Below, in pieces: positions 36,906 to 47,867 of a DNA stretch of 64,000 bases. The notes under the pieces are model-generated. The model made no database searches, was not told where the DNA came from, and saw only the letters and a list, made by a program, of their open reading frames with translations. Where the stretch lies: assembly GCF_021168455.1 (NCBI RefSeq), contig NZ_JAJOZR010000009.1, forward strand, positions 62,001 through 126,000, in the 5' to 3' direction. The position numbers and the translations under genes were made by a program. Each line of letters starts with the position of its first letter. Within the stretch, counting starts at the first letter, position 1. Source of the DNA: Ferranicluibacter quercicola (lineage in GTDB: Bacteria > Pseudomonadota > Alphaproteobacteria > Rhizobiales > Rhizobiaceae).

Positions 36906-37478
36906 ATGCCGCAGACCCTTCAGACCGTCGCGGACGCCGCCGTCGCCGTCTCCCGCGCAAACCGCATCTGCGTCATCGGCTGCTCGGGCGGCGGCAAGAC
37001 GACGCTGTCGCGGGCGCTCGGCCAGCGGCTCGACCTGCCGCATATCTCGATGGACAAGGCGTTCTTCTGGCTTCCGGGCTGGACGAAGCGCGACAAGGCC
37101 GCAGAGCGTGCCCTCATCGCGGAGGCCGTCGCGGCCGAGCGCTGGATCATGGACGGCACGGGTTCGTCGAGCTTCCACCTTCGCATGCCGCGCACCGAGG
37201 TCGTGCTCTGGCTGCGCCTTCCGCGCTGGCTCTGCCTGCTCAGCGTCATTCGCCGGGTCCTGACGAGCTTCGGCCGCGTTCGCCCGGACATGGCGCCGGG
37301 CTGCCCGGAGCAGATCCCCGACCGCGAATTCCTGGCCTATATCTGGACGTTCGAGCGAAACGTCGCGCCGCTGATCGAGCGGGAGATCGCATTGCACGGG
37401 CCACAAGTGGCGATTTTCACGCTGAAAACGCGCCGCGACGTTGCCCGCCTTCTTGATCTTGTCTCCGCCGCCGACTAA
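36906..37478 (+). CDS. P-loop ATPase, adenylate-kinase/topology-modulation-like
   Basis: A 190-residue P-loop protein. VIGCSGGGKTTLSRALGQRL is a Walker A motif, followed by DLPHISMDKAFFWLPGW as in 'FlaR/topology modulation' small kinases, WIMDGTGSSSFHLRM (P-loop kinase segment) and VVLWLRLPR. It looks like a nucleoside-monophosphate-kinase-fold enzyme with an unassigned substrate. About 25 residues precede the fold. The START-domain gene follows after 9 bases, so they are probably co-transcribed. Confidence 0.8.
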   Translation: MPQTLQTVADAAVAVSRANRICVIGCSGGGKTTLSRALGQRLDLPHISMDKAFFWLPGWTKRDKAAERALIAEAVAAERWIMDGTGSSSFHLRMPRTEVVLWLRLPRWLCLLSVIRRVLTSFGRVRPDMAPGCPEQIPDREFLAYIWTFERNVAPLIEREIALHGPQVAIFTLKTRRDVARLLDLVSAAD

Positions 37479-37487
37479 CTGCGTCTC

Positions 37488-37946
37488 ATGCCGAAGTTCG
37501 AAACCAGACGCTTGGTGAAGCACTCCCCCGACCAGATGTTCGACCTCGTTGCCGACGTCGAGTCCTACCCGCAATTCCTTCCGCTCTGCGAAGCGTTGAC
37601 CGTGCGGACACGCAAGGAGCGCGATGGCAAGGAGCTGCTTCTGGCCGACATGACGGTCGGCTACAAGGCGATCCGCGAAACCTTCACGACGCAGGTGCTG
37701 TTGAACCAGGCGGAGCACCGCATCGAGGTCAAGTATATCGATGGGCCATTCCGCTATCTCGACAATCGATGGACATTCGAGCCGGCACCGGATGGCGGCT
37801 GCTCGGTGCATTTCTACATCGACTACGAGTTCAAGAACCGTATTCTCGGCGCGCTGATGGGCTCGATGTTCGATCGCGCGTTCCGGCTCTTTGCCGAAGC
37901 CTTCGAAAAGCGCGCCGACACGGTCTATGCCGGCGCGACGGCCTGA
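37488..37946 (+). CDS. COQ10/RatA-like START-domain protein
   Basis: A 152-residue single-domain protein of the polyketide cyclase/SRPBCC fold. KHSPDQMFDLVADVESYPQFLPLC is the hallmark of the COQ10/RatA (YfjG) group, and DYEFKNRILGALMG with the long C-terminal helix closes the hydrophobic cavity. In alphaproteobacteria and mitochondria this group binds ubiquinone and supports respiration; RatA of E. coli has been described as a ribosome-association toxin. The former role is more likely here. It overlaps the convergent CinA-like gene by 22 bases. Confidence 0.88.
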   Translation: MPKFETRRLVKHSPDQMFDLVADVESYPQFLPLCEALTVRTRKERDGKELLLADMTVGYKAIRETFTTQVLLNQAEHRIEVKYIDGPFRYLDNRWTFEPAPDGGCSVHFYIDYEFKNRILGALMGSMFDRAFRLFAEAFEKRADTVYAGATA

Positions 37947-38440
37947 TCGGCGAGCGCCTGCAGCATGTCGAGCGCCGTTCTGACGGTCGAAAGCCGCACC
38001 GCGTCGCGACCGATCTCGCCATAGTGCATGGCGCGGTGCAGGATGACACCCCGGCGCGTGGCAGCGACGATGTGGACGAGACCAACCGGCTTGTCCGGCG
38101 AGCCGCCGCCCGGTCCGGCAACGCCGGTGACGGCAACGGCCGCCTCCACCTTCGACTGCATCAGGACGCCGCGCACCATCTCCAGCGCCGTCTCGCGCGA
38201 AACCGCCCCGAACTGGTCGAGCGTAACAGGGCTGACGCCGAGCATGTCCACCTTGGCCGCGTTCGAGTAGGTGACGAAACCGCGATCGACCACACGCGAC
38301 GAGCCCGGAATCTCCGTGAGCGCGCCGGCGATCATTCCCCCCGTGCAGGACTCCGCCGTGGCGACCAGCCACCCCTTCGCGACGAAGCTTTCGAGCAGGT
38401 TTTCGGCAGACGTCCGGATATCGTCGGGCCAGATGCTCAT
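37925..38440 (-). CDS. CinA-family protein (nicotinamide-nucleotide amidohydrolase, PncC-like)
   Basis: A 171-residue stand-alone C-terminal CinA domain. ATAESCTGGMIAGALTEIPGSS is the highly conserved PncC/CinA signature, with the catalytic serine in ESCTGG, and VAVTGVAGPGGGSPDKPVG is the second conserved block. PncC deamidates NMN to NaMN in the pyridine nucleotide cycle. It overlaps the ispDF stop by 4 bases and is cotranscribed behind it, while its 3' end overlaps the COQ10-like gene on the other strand. Confidence 0.92.
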   Translation of the reverse strand: MSIWPDDIRTSAENLLESFVAKGWLVATAESCTGGMIAGALTEIPGSSRVVDRGFVTYSNAAKVDMLGVSPVTLDQFGAVSRETALEMVRGVLMQSKVEAAVAVTGVAGPGGGSPDKPVGLVHIVAATRRGVILHRAMHYGEIGRDAVRLSTVRTALDMLQALADQAVAPA

Positions 38441-39645
38441 CGAAAACCTCCGGGGAAGCTGACCGTCGCCGTGGCGATCGCCGCGATCCCTTCACGACGA
38501 CCGATAAAGCCGATCTTCTCGTTGGTGGTCGCCTTGACCGAACAGCGGTCGAGCGAAATGCCGAGCATCTCGGACAGCGCCTGCCGCATGGCGTCGCGAT
38601 GCGGACCGATCTTCGGCGCTTCGGCGATGAGCGAGATATCCGCATTCATGACGACGCCGCCATGCTGCCGCACGATGCCTGCGGCGTGCTCGAGGAAGAT
38701 CCGCGAAGCGGCGCCCTTCCACCTGATGTCGGAGGGCGGAAAATGATCGCCGATATCGCCGGCGCCGCAGGTGGCGAGCAAGGCATCCGTCAGCGCATGC
38801 AGCGCCACGTCGGCATCGGAGTGGCCGAGCAGCGCCTGGTCGTGCGGCAGAAAGATGCCGCAGAGCGTGACGCCGGTGCCGGGCACCAGCTGGTGCACGT
38901 CATAGCCGTTGCCGGTCCGCACGTCCATCATGCGCCCGTTCAGTTTCTCGTCCGCCATTGCAAGGTCCTGTCGGGTGGTGAGTTTCACATTGTCCGCCGA
39001 ACCCTCGACGAGGGCAACCGGCAGTCCGGCCCATTCGGCGATCGAGGCATCGTCGGTAAAGTCGGAGCGACCGGATGTGGCCGCGGCCTCGTGGGCTTTC
39101 AGAATATCGGGAAGGGCGAAGCATTGCGGAGTCTGCGCGGCGAACAATCGGTCGCGCGACACGGTCTCCAGCACGTCGCCGGAGGCAAAGGCGCGCTTCA
39201 GCGTGTCGGTGACCGGCATGGCCGGAAGCACCGCGTTGAAGCCGGCGGCGAGCTTGTCGAGGCACCGGTCGAGAAGATCCGGGTCGATGAAAGGCCGTAC
39301 ACCGTCATGGACGAGCGCATAGTCGGCGCCGAGATCGGCAAGGGCTCTCAGACCGGCCAGCACCGAAGCCTGACGCGTCGCGCCACCATAAATGAGGGTG
39401 ATGTCAGGCCGAATCCGACACCCAGCAAGCGCGGCATCGAGCAGGGCCGCGTCATCGGGATGGACCACGACGACGACGGGGCCGGCCTTGCCCCAGTTCG
39501 AGAAAGCATCGAGGGTCCAGGCGATGACAGGGCGTCCGCCGATCCGGCGATACTGCTTCGGGCCCTCGGTCGAGGCGCCGGCCCGTTCGCCGCGTCCCGC
39601 CGCCACGATGACGACACCGCATGAAAGTTCGCGTTCTCTTTGCAT
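38437..39645 (-). CDS. ispDF: Bifunctional IspD/IspF (MEP pathway)
   Basis: A 402-residue fusion for isoprenoid precursor synthesis. Residues 1-235: IspD, CDP-ME synthase (VIVAAGRGERAG CTP loop, DGVRPF, DDASIAEW). Residues about 243-402: IspF, MECDP synthase (GNGYDVHQL zinc-site DxH, HSDADVALHALTDALL, IGDHFPPSD, KATTNEKIGFIGRREGI). The fusion is the normal alphaproteobacterial form. The start at 39645 (MQRERELS) is followed by the domain within 10 residues. It is divergent from dusB across a 195-base AT-richer region that likely holds both promoters. Confidence 0.95.
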   Translation of the reverse strand: MQRERELSCGVVIVAAGRGERAGASTEGPKQYRRIGGRPVIAWTLDAFSNWGKAGPVVVVVHPDDAALLDAALAGCRIRPDITLIYGGATRQASVLAGLRALADLGADYALVHDGVRPFIDPDLLDRCLDKLAAGFNAVLPAMPVTDTLKRAFASGDVLETVSRDRLFAAQTPQCFALPDILKAHEAAATSGRSDFTDDASIAEWAGLPVALVEGSADNVKLTTRQDLAMADEKLNGRMMDVRTGNGYDVHQLVPGTGVTLCGIFLPHDQALLGHSDADVALHALTDALLATCGAGDIGDHFPPSDIRWKGAASRIFLEHAAGIVRQHGGVVMNADISLIAEAPKIGPHRDAMRQALSEMLGISLDRCSVKATTNEKIGFIGRREGIAAIATATVSFPGGFR

Positions 39646-39840
39646 CTGCTGTAAGACGCCTCCCTGCCTGCCCTGAACCGCCGCTCGACGAGAGGCGCCG
39701 CTCGGTTCGTATGAGCGCGTTTAACCCGCGCGGAAGGGCTTTGCCAGCCGGGCCGGCAGGCGAATGAGGAAAATTACGGATGTCGCGTGAAAGCGCTTGG
39801 CAATGGCGATATCTATGTCTAAAAATAGTGCAGAAAAACC

Positions 39841-40866
39841 ATGTGCCTGAAAGATAATCACTTGCATCTTCCGACATTGTCATCGCCCTTCGCGATCGAA
39901 GGGATGTCGTTTCGAAACCGCGTGGTGCTTGCACCCATGTCGGGCGTGACCGACCTGCCGTTTCGTCAGCTGGCATGGCGCTATGGCGCAGGCCTCGTCG
40001 TGACCGAAATGGTAGCAAGCCGCGAGCTGGCTTGCAATGCGGGCGAGAGCTGGGCGCGGCTGAAAAATGCAGGCATCACGCCGCATATGGTGCAGCTGGC
40101 CGGTCGCGAGGCGCATTGGATGGCGGAGGCTGCGAAGATCGCGGCCGGGAACGGCGCCGACGTGATCGATATCAATATGGGTTGTCCCGCCAAGAAGGTC
40201 ACCGGCGGCTATTCCGGTTCGGCGCTGATGCGCGATCCCGACCACGCGCTCACGCTGATCGAGGCGACGGTTCGTGCCGTCGATATTCCCGTGACGTTGA
40301 AGATGCGGCTCGGCTGGGACGAGACGACGATGAATGCGCCCGACATCGCCCGTCGCGCCGAAGCGGCCGGCATCCGCATGGTGACGATTCACGGGCGCAC
40401 GCGCATGCAGTTCTACAAGGGCCACGCCGACTGGGATGCGATCCGCGCCGTGCGCGATGCGGTGTCCGTGCCGCTGGTGGCCAATGGCGACGTCGTGACG
40501 CTCGACGATGCAATGGATATCCTCAAGCGCTCGGGCGCCGATGCCGTCATGGCCGGGCGTGCCTGCCAGGGGCGGCCATGGCACGCCGGCGTTCTCGCCG
40601 GTGCCAGTGCGGAGCCCGAAGGGCAGGCGCGTCTCGATGTCATTTCAGAGCATTACGAGATGATGCTCGCCTTCTACGGCATGGAAACGGGCCTTCGCCA
40701 TGCGCGAAAACATCTCGGCTGGTATATCGACCGGTTCGCACCCGATGCCCCCGGGCATCGCAAGGCGTCGGTCTTGACGGCGACGGATCACAAGGCGGCG
40801 CTCTCCGGTCTTCTCGAGCTCCTTCGGGATGGCGGGACAGCGGTTGAAAGGACGATGGCGGCATGA
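39841..40866 (+). CDS. dusB: tRNA-dihydrouridine synthase (DusB/NifR3)
   Basis: A 341-residue FMN TIM-barrel enzyme that reduces uridines in tRNA. Typical blocks: LAPMSGVTDLPFR, the active-site region DINMGCPAKKVTGGYSGSALMRDP with the catalytic cysteine, TLKMRLGWD, IHGRTRMQFYKGHADW and GDVVTLDDA. It is the first gene of the nifR3-ntrBC operon in many alphaproteobacteria; its stop overlaps ntrB by 4 bases. ATG 39841 has only a weak ribosome site; ATG 39904 (MSFRNRVV) is an alternative. Confidence 0.94.
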   Translation: MCLKDNHLHLPTLSSPFAIEGMSFRNRVVLAPMSGVTDLPFRQLAWRYGAGLVVTEMVASRELACNAGESWARLKNAGITPHMVQLAGREAHWMAEAAKIAAGNGADVIDINMGCPAKKVTGGYSGSALMRDPDHALTLIEATVRAVDIPVTLKMRLGWDETTMNAPDIARRAEAAGIRMVTIHGRTRMQFYKGHADWDAIRAVRDAVSVPLVANGDVVTLDDAMDILKRSGADAVMAGRACQGRPWHAGVLAGASAEPEGQARLDVISEHYEMMLAFYGMETGLRHARKHLGWYIDRFAPDAPGHRKASVLTATDHKAALSGLLELLRDGGTAVERTMAA

Positions 40867-42004
40867 GCGGCAAAATAACCGACGACACCAAGAGCGTGTT
40901 GCCGATGGCGGTGCTGAACGCGATCCAGAATCCGGTCGTCCTCGTCAACGAGACCGGGCTGGTGACCTTCGCCAACTGGGAGGCCGAGGCCTTCTTCGGC
41001 GCCAGCGCCAACTATCTGGCTCGCCACGACATCAGCACCTTCATTCCCTTCGGCAGTCCGCTCTTGACGCTGATCGAGCAGGTGCGGGAGCGCAAGGCGG
41101 CGGTCAACGAGTATCGGGTCGATTTGTCGTCGCCGCGCCTGGGGGCCGACAAGCTGGTGGACCTTTACGTCGCTCCTGTGCTGTCCGAGCCGGGCTGCGT
41201 CGTCATCGTCTTCCAGGAACGCTCCATGGCCGACAAGATCGACCGGCAGCTGACGCACCGCGCCGCCGCCCGATCGGTCACGGGGCTGGCCTCCATGCTG
41301 GCACACGAGATCAAGAATCCGCTGTCCGGCATTCGCGGCGCCGCCCAGCTGCTGGAGAGTTCCGTCAATGACGAGGACCGGGCGCTGACGCGGCTGATCT
41401 GCGACGAGACCGACCGCATCGTCTCGCTGGTCGATCGCATGGAAGTGTTTTCCGACGAGCGTCCGGTCGACCGGCACCCGGTCAACATCCACTCCATCCT
41501 CGACCACGTGAAGGCCGTGGCACGGGCGGGCTTTGCCCGTCGCATCCGCATCACCGAGAATTACGACCCGTCGCTGCCGCCGGTCTATGCCAATCGCGAC
41601 CAGCTGGTGCAGGTGTTCCTCAACCTCGTAAAGAACGCGGCGGAAGCGATCGGCGACAAGCCGGATGGCGAGATCATGCTGACCACCGCCTATCGCCCCG
41701 GCATCCGCCTGTCGGTCGCCGGTACGCGGGAGAAAATCTCGCTGCCGCTCGAATTCTGCGTGCACGACAATGGCCCGGGCGTGCCCGCCGATCTCGTGCC
41801 GCACCTGTTCGACCCCTTCATCACCACCAAGACCAACGGTTCGGGCCTGGGCCTGGCGCTGGTGGCGAAAATCATCGGCGGTCACGGCGGCATCGTCGAA
41901 TGTGACAGCCAGACCAACCGCACGACATTCCGCGTCCTCATGCCTGCGTCGAAAGGACCGACCGCCGAGGACCCCGAACCCATTGCTGTAAAAGGGAAGA
42001 CCCG

Positions 42005-42008
<4 letters not shown>
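40863..42008 (+). CDS. ntrB: Nitrogen regulation sensor kinase NtrB (GlnL)
   Basis: A cytoplasmic histidine kinase of 381 residues that phosphorylates NtrC and responds to PII protein. An N-terminal PAS domain (about residues 10-115) precedes the H-box HEIKNPLSGIRGAAQLLE and the HATPase domain (NLVKNAAEAIGD, VHDNGPGVP, TKTNGSGLGLALV). No transmembrane segment. ATGA overlaps with both dusB and ntrC indicate a tightly coupled operon. Confidence 0.96.
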
Positions 42009-43459
<1,451 letters not shown>

Positions 43460-43639
43460 CACCCATCAGCGACCGTTGCATTTACGCCACATTGTGTTGC
43501 TTGGATGACACATGGGAGCCGACTCGTCCGCAAGGCACGGTCCGGCACCATGGTCGTCGGGGCGAGGTTCCGGGTCGCTGAGACCCTGGGATAAGCGGGA
43601 CCGGTTATCGCCGGATCCCGTCAATGGGTGGAATACCGC

Positions 43640-46000
43640 ATGGCCGAAGGGCTGATACTGCCACTGGCGAAGGACGAGGCGGGCAACGGCACCGACCGCC
43701 GCGCCGCCTTCGCTCTGCCGGGCCTCGTGCTGGCCTCCGGCGCGCTGGCCTGCGCGATCATTTCCCTTCTCGTGCTGCTCGGCCTCACGCCGATCAAGCC
43801 GGAAACCAACATCGTCATCGCCTCGGCGGCGATCAACGCGCTGTTCGTGATCGGCCTGATCTACCTGATCGGCCGGGAGATCATGCGGTTGCTGCGGGCC
43901 CGCAACAAGGGTAGGGCGGCGGCGAGGCTGCATGTGCGCATCGTCGCGCTGTTCTCGATCGTCGCCATCACGCCGGCCATTCTCGTCGCCATCTTTGCCT
44001 CGATCACGCTCGATGTGGGCCTCGACCGCTGGTTCTCGTTGCGCACCCAGGCGATCGTGCGATCCTCCATCGACGTCGCGCAAGCGTACGTGCTGGAGAA
44101 CGCGAGTTACCTTCAGGGGCAGACCGCGTCGATGGCGACCGACCTCGAGCGCAACCGCCAGCTCTACAGTCTCGACCGCACCGGCTTCGTGGATCTCATG
44201 ACCCGGCAGGCACGGGCGCGCGGCATGCTCGGTGCATTTCTCGTGCGGGCAGACGGCACGGCGATCCTGCAGGCCAACATCCCGACCGACCGGCCCCTGC
44301 CGGCCATCCCGGTCGATGCTCTGGCCAGCACGGTTTCGGGCCAGCCGACGCTCATCCCGCCCGGCATAACCAATCTCGTCGGCGCCATCATCCCGCTCGA
44401 CAACATCGCCGGGGCCTATCTCTACACGGTTCGCACCGTCGATCCCAAGGTGATGAACTCGATGCGGCTGATGGAGGAGAACGTTGCGGAATACCGCAAC
44501 CTCGCCGCCGGCCGCACCTCGCTTCAGGTCGCCTTCGGGGTCCTTTATCTCGGCTTCGCGCTCATCGTTCTGCTTGCCGCCATCTGGGCGGCGATTGCGG
44601 TTGCGGACAGGATCGTCCGGCCCATCCGCCTGCTGATCGGCGCCGCCGACAGCGTCGCCTCCGGCAATCTCAACGTCGTCGTGCCCGTTCACACGGTTGA
44701 TGGCGATGTCGGCAGCCTGTCGCGCACCTTCAACAAGATGATCGTCGAGATCCGCACCCAGCAGCACCAGCTGCTGGAAGCGAAAGACGAGATGGACAAC
44801 CGCCGTCGCTTCATCGAGGCCGTTCTGTCCGGCGTGACGGCGGCCGTGATCGGTGTCGAAGACGATCGCCGCATCACCATCGCCAACCCATCGACGGAGG
44901 TCTTCCTCTCGCGCCCGACCTTCGACATCGTGGGCGAGCGTCTGGCGGATGTGGCGCCCGAGATCGACGACGTGCTGACCGAGGCGATATCGCGGCCACG
45001 AAACGACTTCCGCAAGCAGATCAACATCATGCGTAACGGCAAGGAGCGCACGCTGAACGTTCAGGTGACCCGCGAGGAGGCAACCGATACGGCCGAGTCC
45101 TACGTCATCACCCTCGACGACATCACCGATCTCGTCATCGCCCAGCGCTCGACCGCCTGGGCCGACGTCGCGCGCCGCATCGCGCATGAGATCAAAAACC
45201 CGCTGACGCCGATCCAGCTGTCCGCCGAGCGCCTGAAGCGCCGCTACGGCAAGCAGATCGATCCCGACGACCGGGCCGTTTTCGACCAGTGCACGGACAC
45301 GATCGTTCGCCAGGTCGAGGATATCGGCCGCATGGTCGATGAATTCTCTTCCTTTGCCCGCATGCCGAAGCCGACGAAGGAGCGCTCCGACCTTCGCGCG
45401 ATCCTCAAGGACGCCGTGTTCCTGCGGGAGATGGGGACGAGCGACATCCAGTTCATCCGGGATTTCGGCGACGACGCGCTGGATGGCTCCTTCGACGGGC
45501 GCATGCTGGGGCAGGCTTTCGGAAACATCATCAAGAATGCGGTCGAATCGATCGAGTCGCTGCCGGCTGATGCAGAGCGTGACGAGCTGAAGATCATGAT
45601 CCGCTCGCGTCTCAACGAGAAGAGCGGCACCTACGTGGTCGACATCATCGACAACGGCAAGGGCCTGCCGACCGAGAACCGCCACCGGATTCTCGAGCCC
45701 TACATGACGATGCGCGAGAAGGGCACCGGCCTCGGGCTCGCCATCGTCAAGAAGATCATCGAGGATCATGGCGGACACCTCGAACTGCACGACGCGCCTG
45801 CCGATTTCGACCAGGGCCACGGCGCGATGATCCGCATCATCCTGCCGCCGGCCATCATCGCCGAGGCGGAGCGAAACCGTCCGGGCCTGGCCGGTCCGCC
45901 CGCGGAGCGGGCGGGGCCGGATCCGGCACGATCCGGCTCCGCCGATGCGGAACGCAAAGACGACGACAGACAAAGCAAGGAACTGACCGATGGCCGCTGA
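43640..46000 (+). CDS. ntrY: Membrane sensor histidine kinase NtrY
   Basis: About 786 residues. Four transmembrane segments near the N-terminus (three before residue 110, one about residues 300-325) flank a periplasmic sensory region, followed by HAMP (VRPIRLLIGAADSVASGNL), PAS (about residues 390-490), the H-box HEIKNPLTPIQLSAERLKRRYG and an HATPase domain (NIIKNAVESIES, DNGKGLP, REKGTGLGLAIV). It pairs with NtrX and links nitrogen and redox status. ATG 43640 is preferred with GGTGG upstream; GTG 43628 is an alternative. Confidence 0.95.
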   Translation: MAEGLILPLAKDEAGNGTDRRAAFALPGLVLASGALACAIISLLVLLGLTPIKPETNIVIASAAINALFVIGLIYLIGREIMRLLRARNKGRAAARLHVRIVALFSIVAITPAILVAIFASITLDVGLDRWFSLRTQAIVRSSIDVAQAYVLENASYLQGQTASMATDLERNRQLYSLDRTGFVDLMTRQARARGMLGAFLVRADGTAILQANIPTDRPLPAIPVDALASTVSGQPTLIPPGITNLVGAIIPLDNIAGAYLYTVRTVDPKVMNSMRLMEENVAEYRNLAAGRTSLQVAFGVLYLGFALIVLLAAIWAAIAVADRIVRPIRLLIGAADSVASGNLNVVVPVHTVDGDVGSLSRTFNKMIVEIRTQQHQLLEAKDEMDNRRRFIEAVLSGVTAAVIGVEDDRRITIANPSTEVFLSRPTFDIVGERLADVAPEIDDVLTEAISRPRNDFRKQINIMRNGKERTLNVQVTREEATDTAESYVITLDDITDLVIAQRSTAWADVARRIAHEIKNPLTPIQLSAERLKRRYGKQIDPDDRAVFDQCTDTIVRQVEDIGRMVDEFSSFARMPKPTKERSDLRAILKDAVFLREMGTSDIQFIRDFGDDALDGSFDGRMLGQAFGNIIKNAVESIESLPADAERDELKIMIRSRLNEKSGTYVVDIIDNGKGLPTENRHRILEPYMTMREKGTGLGLAIVKKIIEDHGGHLELHDAPADFDQGHGAMIRIILPPAIIAEAERNRPGLAGPPAERAGPDPARSGSADAERKDDDRQSKELTDGR

Positions 46001-47354
46001 TATTCTGGTTGTGGATGACGAACAGGACATTCGCGAGATCGTCTCCGGCATCCTGTCCGACGAAGGCTACGAAACGCGTATGGCGTTCGACAGCGACAGC
46101 GCGCTCGCCGCCATTTCCGACCGCGTTCCGCGCCTCGTCTTTCTCGATATCTGGATGCAGGGCAGCCGCCTCGACGGCCTGTCGCTGCTGGACGAGATCA
46201 AGAGCCGGCATCCGGACCTGCCGGTCGTGATGATCTCCGGCCACGGCAACATCGAAACCGCGGTGTCGGCGATCCGTCGCGGTGCCTATGATTTCATCGA
46301 AAAGCCCTTCAAGGCAGACCGACTGATCCTGATTGCGGAACGGGCGCTGGAAAACTCCAAGCTGAAGCGCGAGGTCACGGAACTCAAGAAGCGCTCCGGC
46401 GATCCGGTGGAGCTGATCGGCACCTCCGTCGCCGTTTCGCAGCTGCGCCAGACCATCGAGAAGGTCGCGCCGACCAACAGCCGCATCATGATCCACGGGC
46501 CCTCCGGTTCCGGCAAGGAGCTGGTGGCGCGGATGATCCACAAGAAGTCCGCCCGCGCCGCCGGCCCCTTCGTGGCGCTGAACGCCGCGGCGATCACGCC
46601 CGACCGTATGGAAATCGCGCTGTTCGGCACCGAAGGCACGCCTGGCCAGCCGCGCAAGACCGGCGCGCTGGAGGAAGCCCATGGCGGCATGCTCTATCTG
46701 GACGAGATCGGCGAGATGCCGCGCGAGACGCAGAACAAGATCCTGCGCGTGCTCGTGGACCAGCAGTTCGAACGCGTCGGCGGGTCGAAGCGGGTGAAGG
46801 TCGATGTCCGCATCATCTCCTCCACCGCCTACAATCTCGAGAGCCTGATTGCCGAAGGCGCCTTCCGCGAAGATCTCTACCATCGGCTGGCGGTCATTCC
46901 CGTCCGCGTGCCCGCCCTTGCCGATCGCCGGGAGGACATTCCGTTTCTCGTCGATATGTTCATGCGCCAGATCAGCGAGCAGGCGGGTATCCGCTCCCGC
47001 AAGATCGGCGACGATGCGCTGGCGGTGCTGCAGGCGCACGGCTGGCCCGGCAACATCCGCCAGCTGCGCAACAATATCGAGCGGCTGATGATCCTCGCGC
47101 GGTCGGACGGTCCCGACACGGTCATTTCGGCCGATATGCTGCCGACGGAAGTGGGCGACAGTCTGCCGAAGATCTCGGCCCAGGGCGACCAGCACATCAT
47201 GACGCTGCCGCTGCGCGAGGCGCGCGAAATGTTCGAGCGGGACTATCTGATCGCGCAGATCAACCGGTTCGGCGGAAACATCTCCCGCACGGCGGAATTC
47301 GTCGGCATGGAGCGTTCGGCCCTGCACCGGAAGCTGAAGTCGCTGGGTGTCTGA
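45990..47354 (+). CDS. ntrX: Response regulator NtrX
   Basis: A 454-residue regulator. Receiver domain with phospho-Asp in LVFLDIWMQGS, AAA+ domain with GPSGSGKELVARMIH and LYLDEIGEMP, and a C-terminal Fis-type DNA-binding helix-turn-helix (FGGNISRTAEFVGMERSALHRKL). The GAFTGA sigma-54 contact motif present in NtrC is absent: at this place ALFGTEGTPGQPRK is found. NtrX therefore probably does not activate sigma-54 promoters in the classical way. It overlaps ntrY by 11 bases. Confidence 0.95.
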   Translation: MAADILVVDDEQDIREIVSGILSDEGYETRMAFDSDSALAAISDRVPRLVFLDIWMQGSRLDGLSLLDEIKSRHPDLPVVMISGHGNIETAVSAIRRGAYDFIEKPFKADRLILIAERALENSKLKREVTELKKRSGDPVELIGTSVAVSQLRQTIEKVAPTNSRIMIHGPSGSGKELVARMIHKKSARAAGPFVALNAAAITPDRMEIALFGTEGTPGQPRKTGALEEAHGGMLYLDEIGEMPRETQNKILRVLVDQQFERVGGSKRVKVDVRIISSTAYNLESLIAEGAFREDLYHRLAVIPVRVPALADRREDIPFLVDMFMRQISEQAGIRSRKIGDDALAVLQAHGWPGNIRQLRNNIERLMILARSDGPDTVISADMLPTEVGDSLPKISAQGDQHIMTLPLREAREMFERDYLIAQINRFGGNISRTAEFVGMERSALHRKLKSLGV

Positions 47355-47545
47355 GCCCAAACGGATGCCGTGGCGCCCACGCTGTCACGGAAACGTCGCG
47401 CAGGCTTTTTGGAGATTGCGAAAGACCCCTTGATGCGATACCAGATTCCGCAGCGTCTGAGGGGCAGGCGCGCGGGGGCAACTCTCGATTTACAGACGTA
47501 TCAACCGGTTGATTTCGGACCGGCAATAAAGAAAGAAGCGGCGCT

Positions 47546-47788
47546 ATGGCGGAACGTTCTCAGAACCTGCAGGACCTTTTTCTCAATACGGTTCGCAAAC
47601 AGAAGATCTCTCTCACCATCTTCCTCATCAACGGCGTCAAGCTGACGGGCGTCGTTACCTCGTTCGATAATTTCTGCGTGCTGCTGCGGCGCGACGGGCA
47701 TTCCCAGCTCGTCTACAAGCATGCCATCTCGACCATCATGCCGGGCCAGCCCATGCAGATGTTCGAGAGCGAAGAATCCGCCTCCTGA
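47546..47788 (+). CDS. hfq: RNA chaperone Hfq
   Basis: An 80-residue Sm-like protein forming hexamers that pair small RNAs with mRNA. The Sm1 (ISLTIFLINGVKLTGVVTSFDNF) and Sm2 (YKHAISTIMP) motifs are intact, and the N-terminus has SQNLQDLFLN. The 191 bases before it, behind ntrX, hold an AT-richer stretch that probably includes an own promoter. The location after ntrX and before hflX is the standard alphaproteobacterial one. Confidence 0.96.
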   Translation: MAERSQNLQDLFLNTVRKQKISLTIFLINGVKLTGVVTSFDNFCVLLRRDGHSQLVYKHAISTIMPGQPMQMFESEESAS

Positions 47789-47867
47789 ACACCGGACTGA
47801 AGCCATCACAAAACACAACGATACCCCAGACAGCATCATCCCCGAGACCGAAAAGCACCGCGACGAC

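Noticed and set aside
43466..46051. Minus-strand open frame of about 860 codons opposite ntrY
   Set aside because: Antisense shadow of ntrY with low-complexity, highly charged translation.
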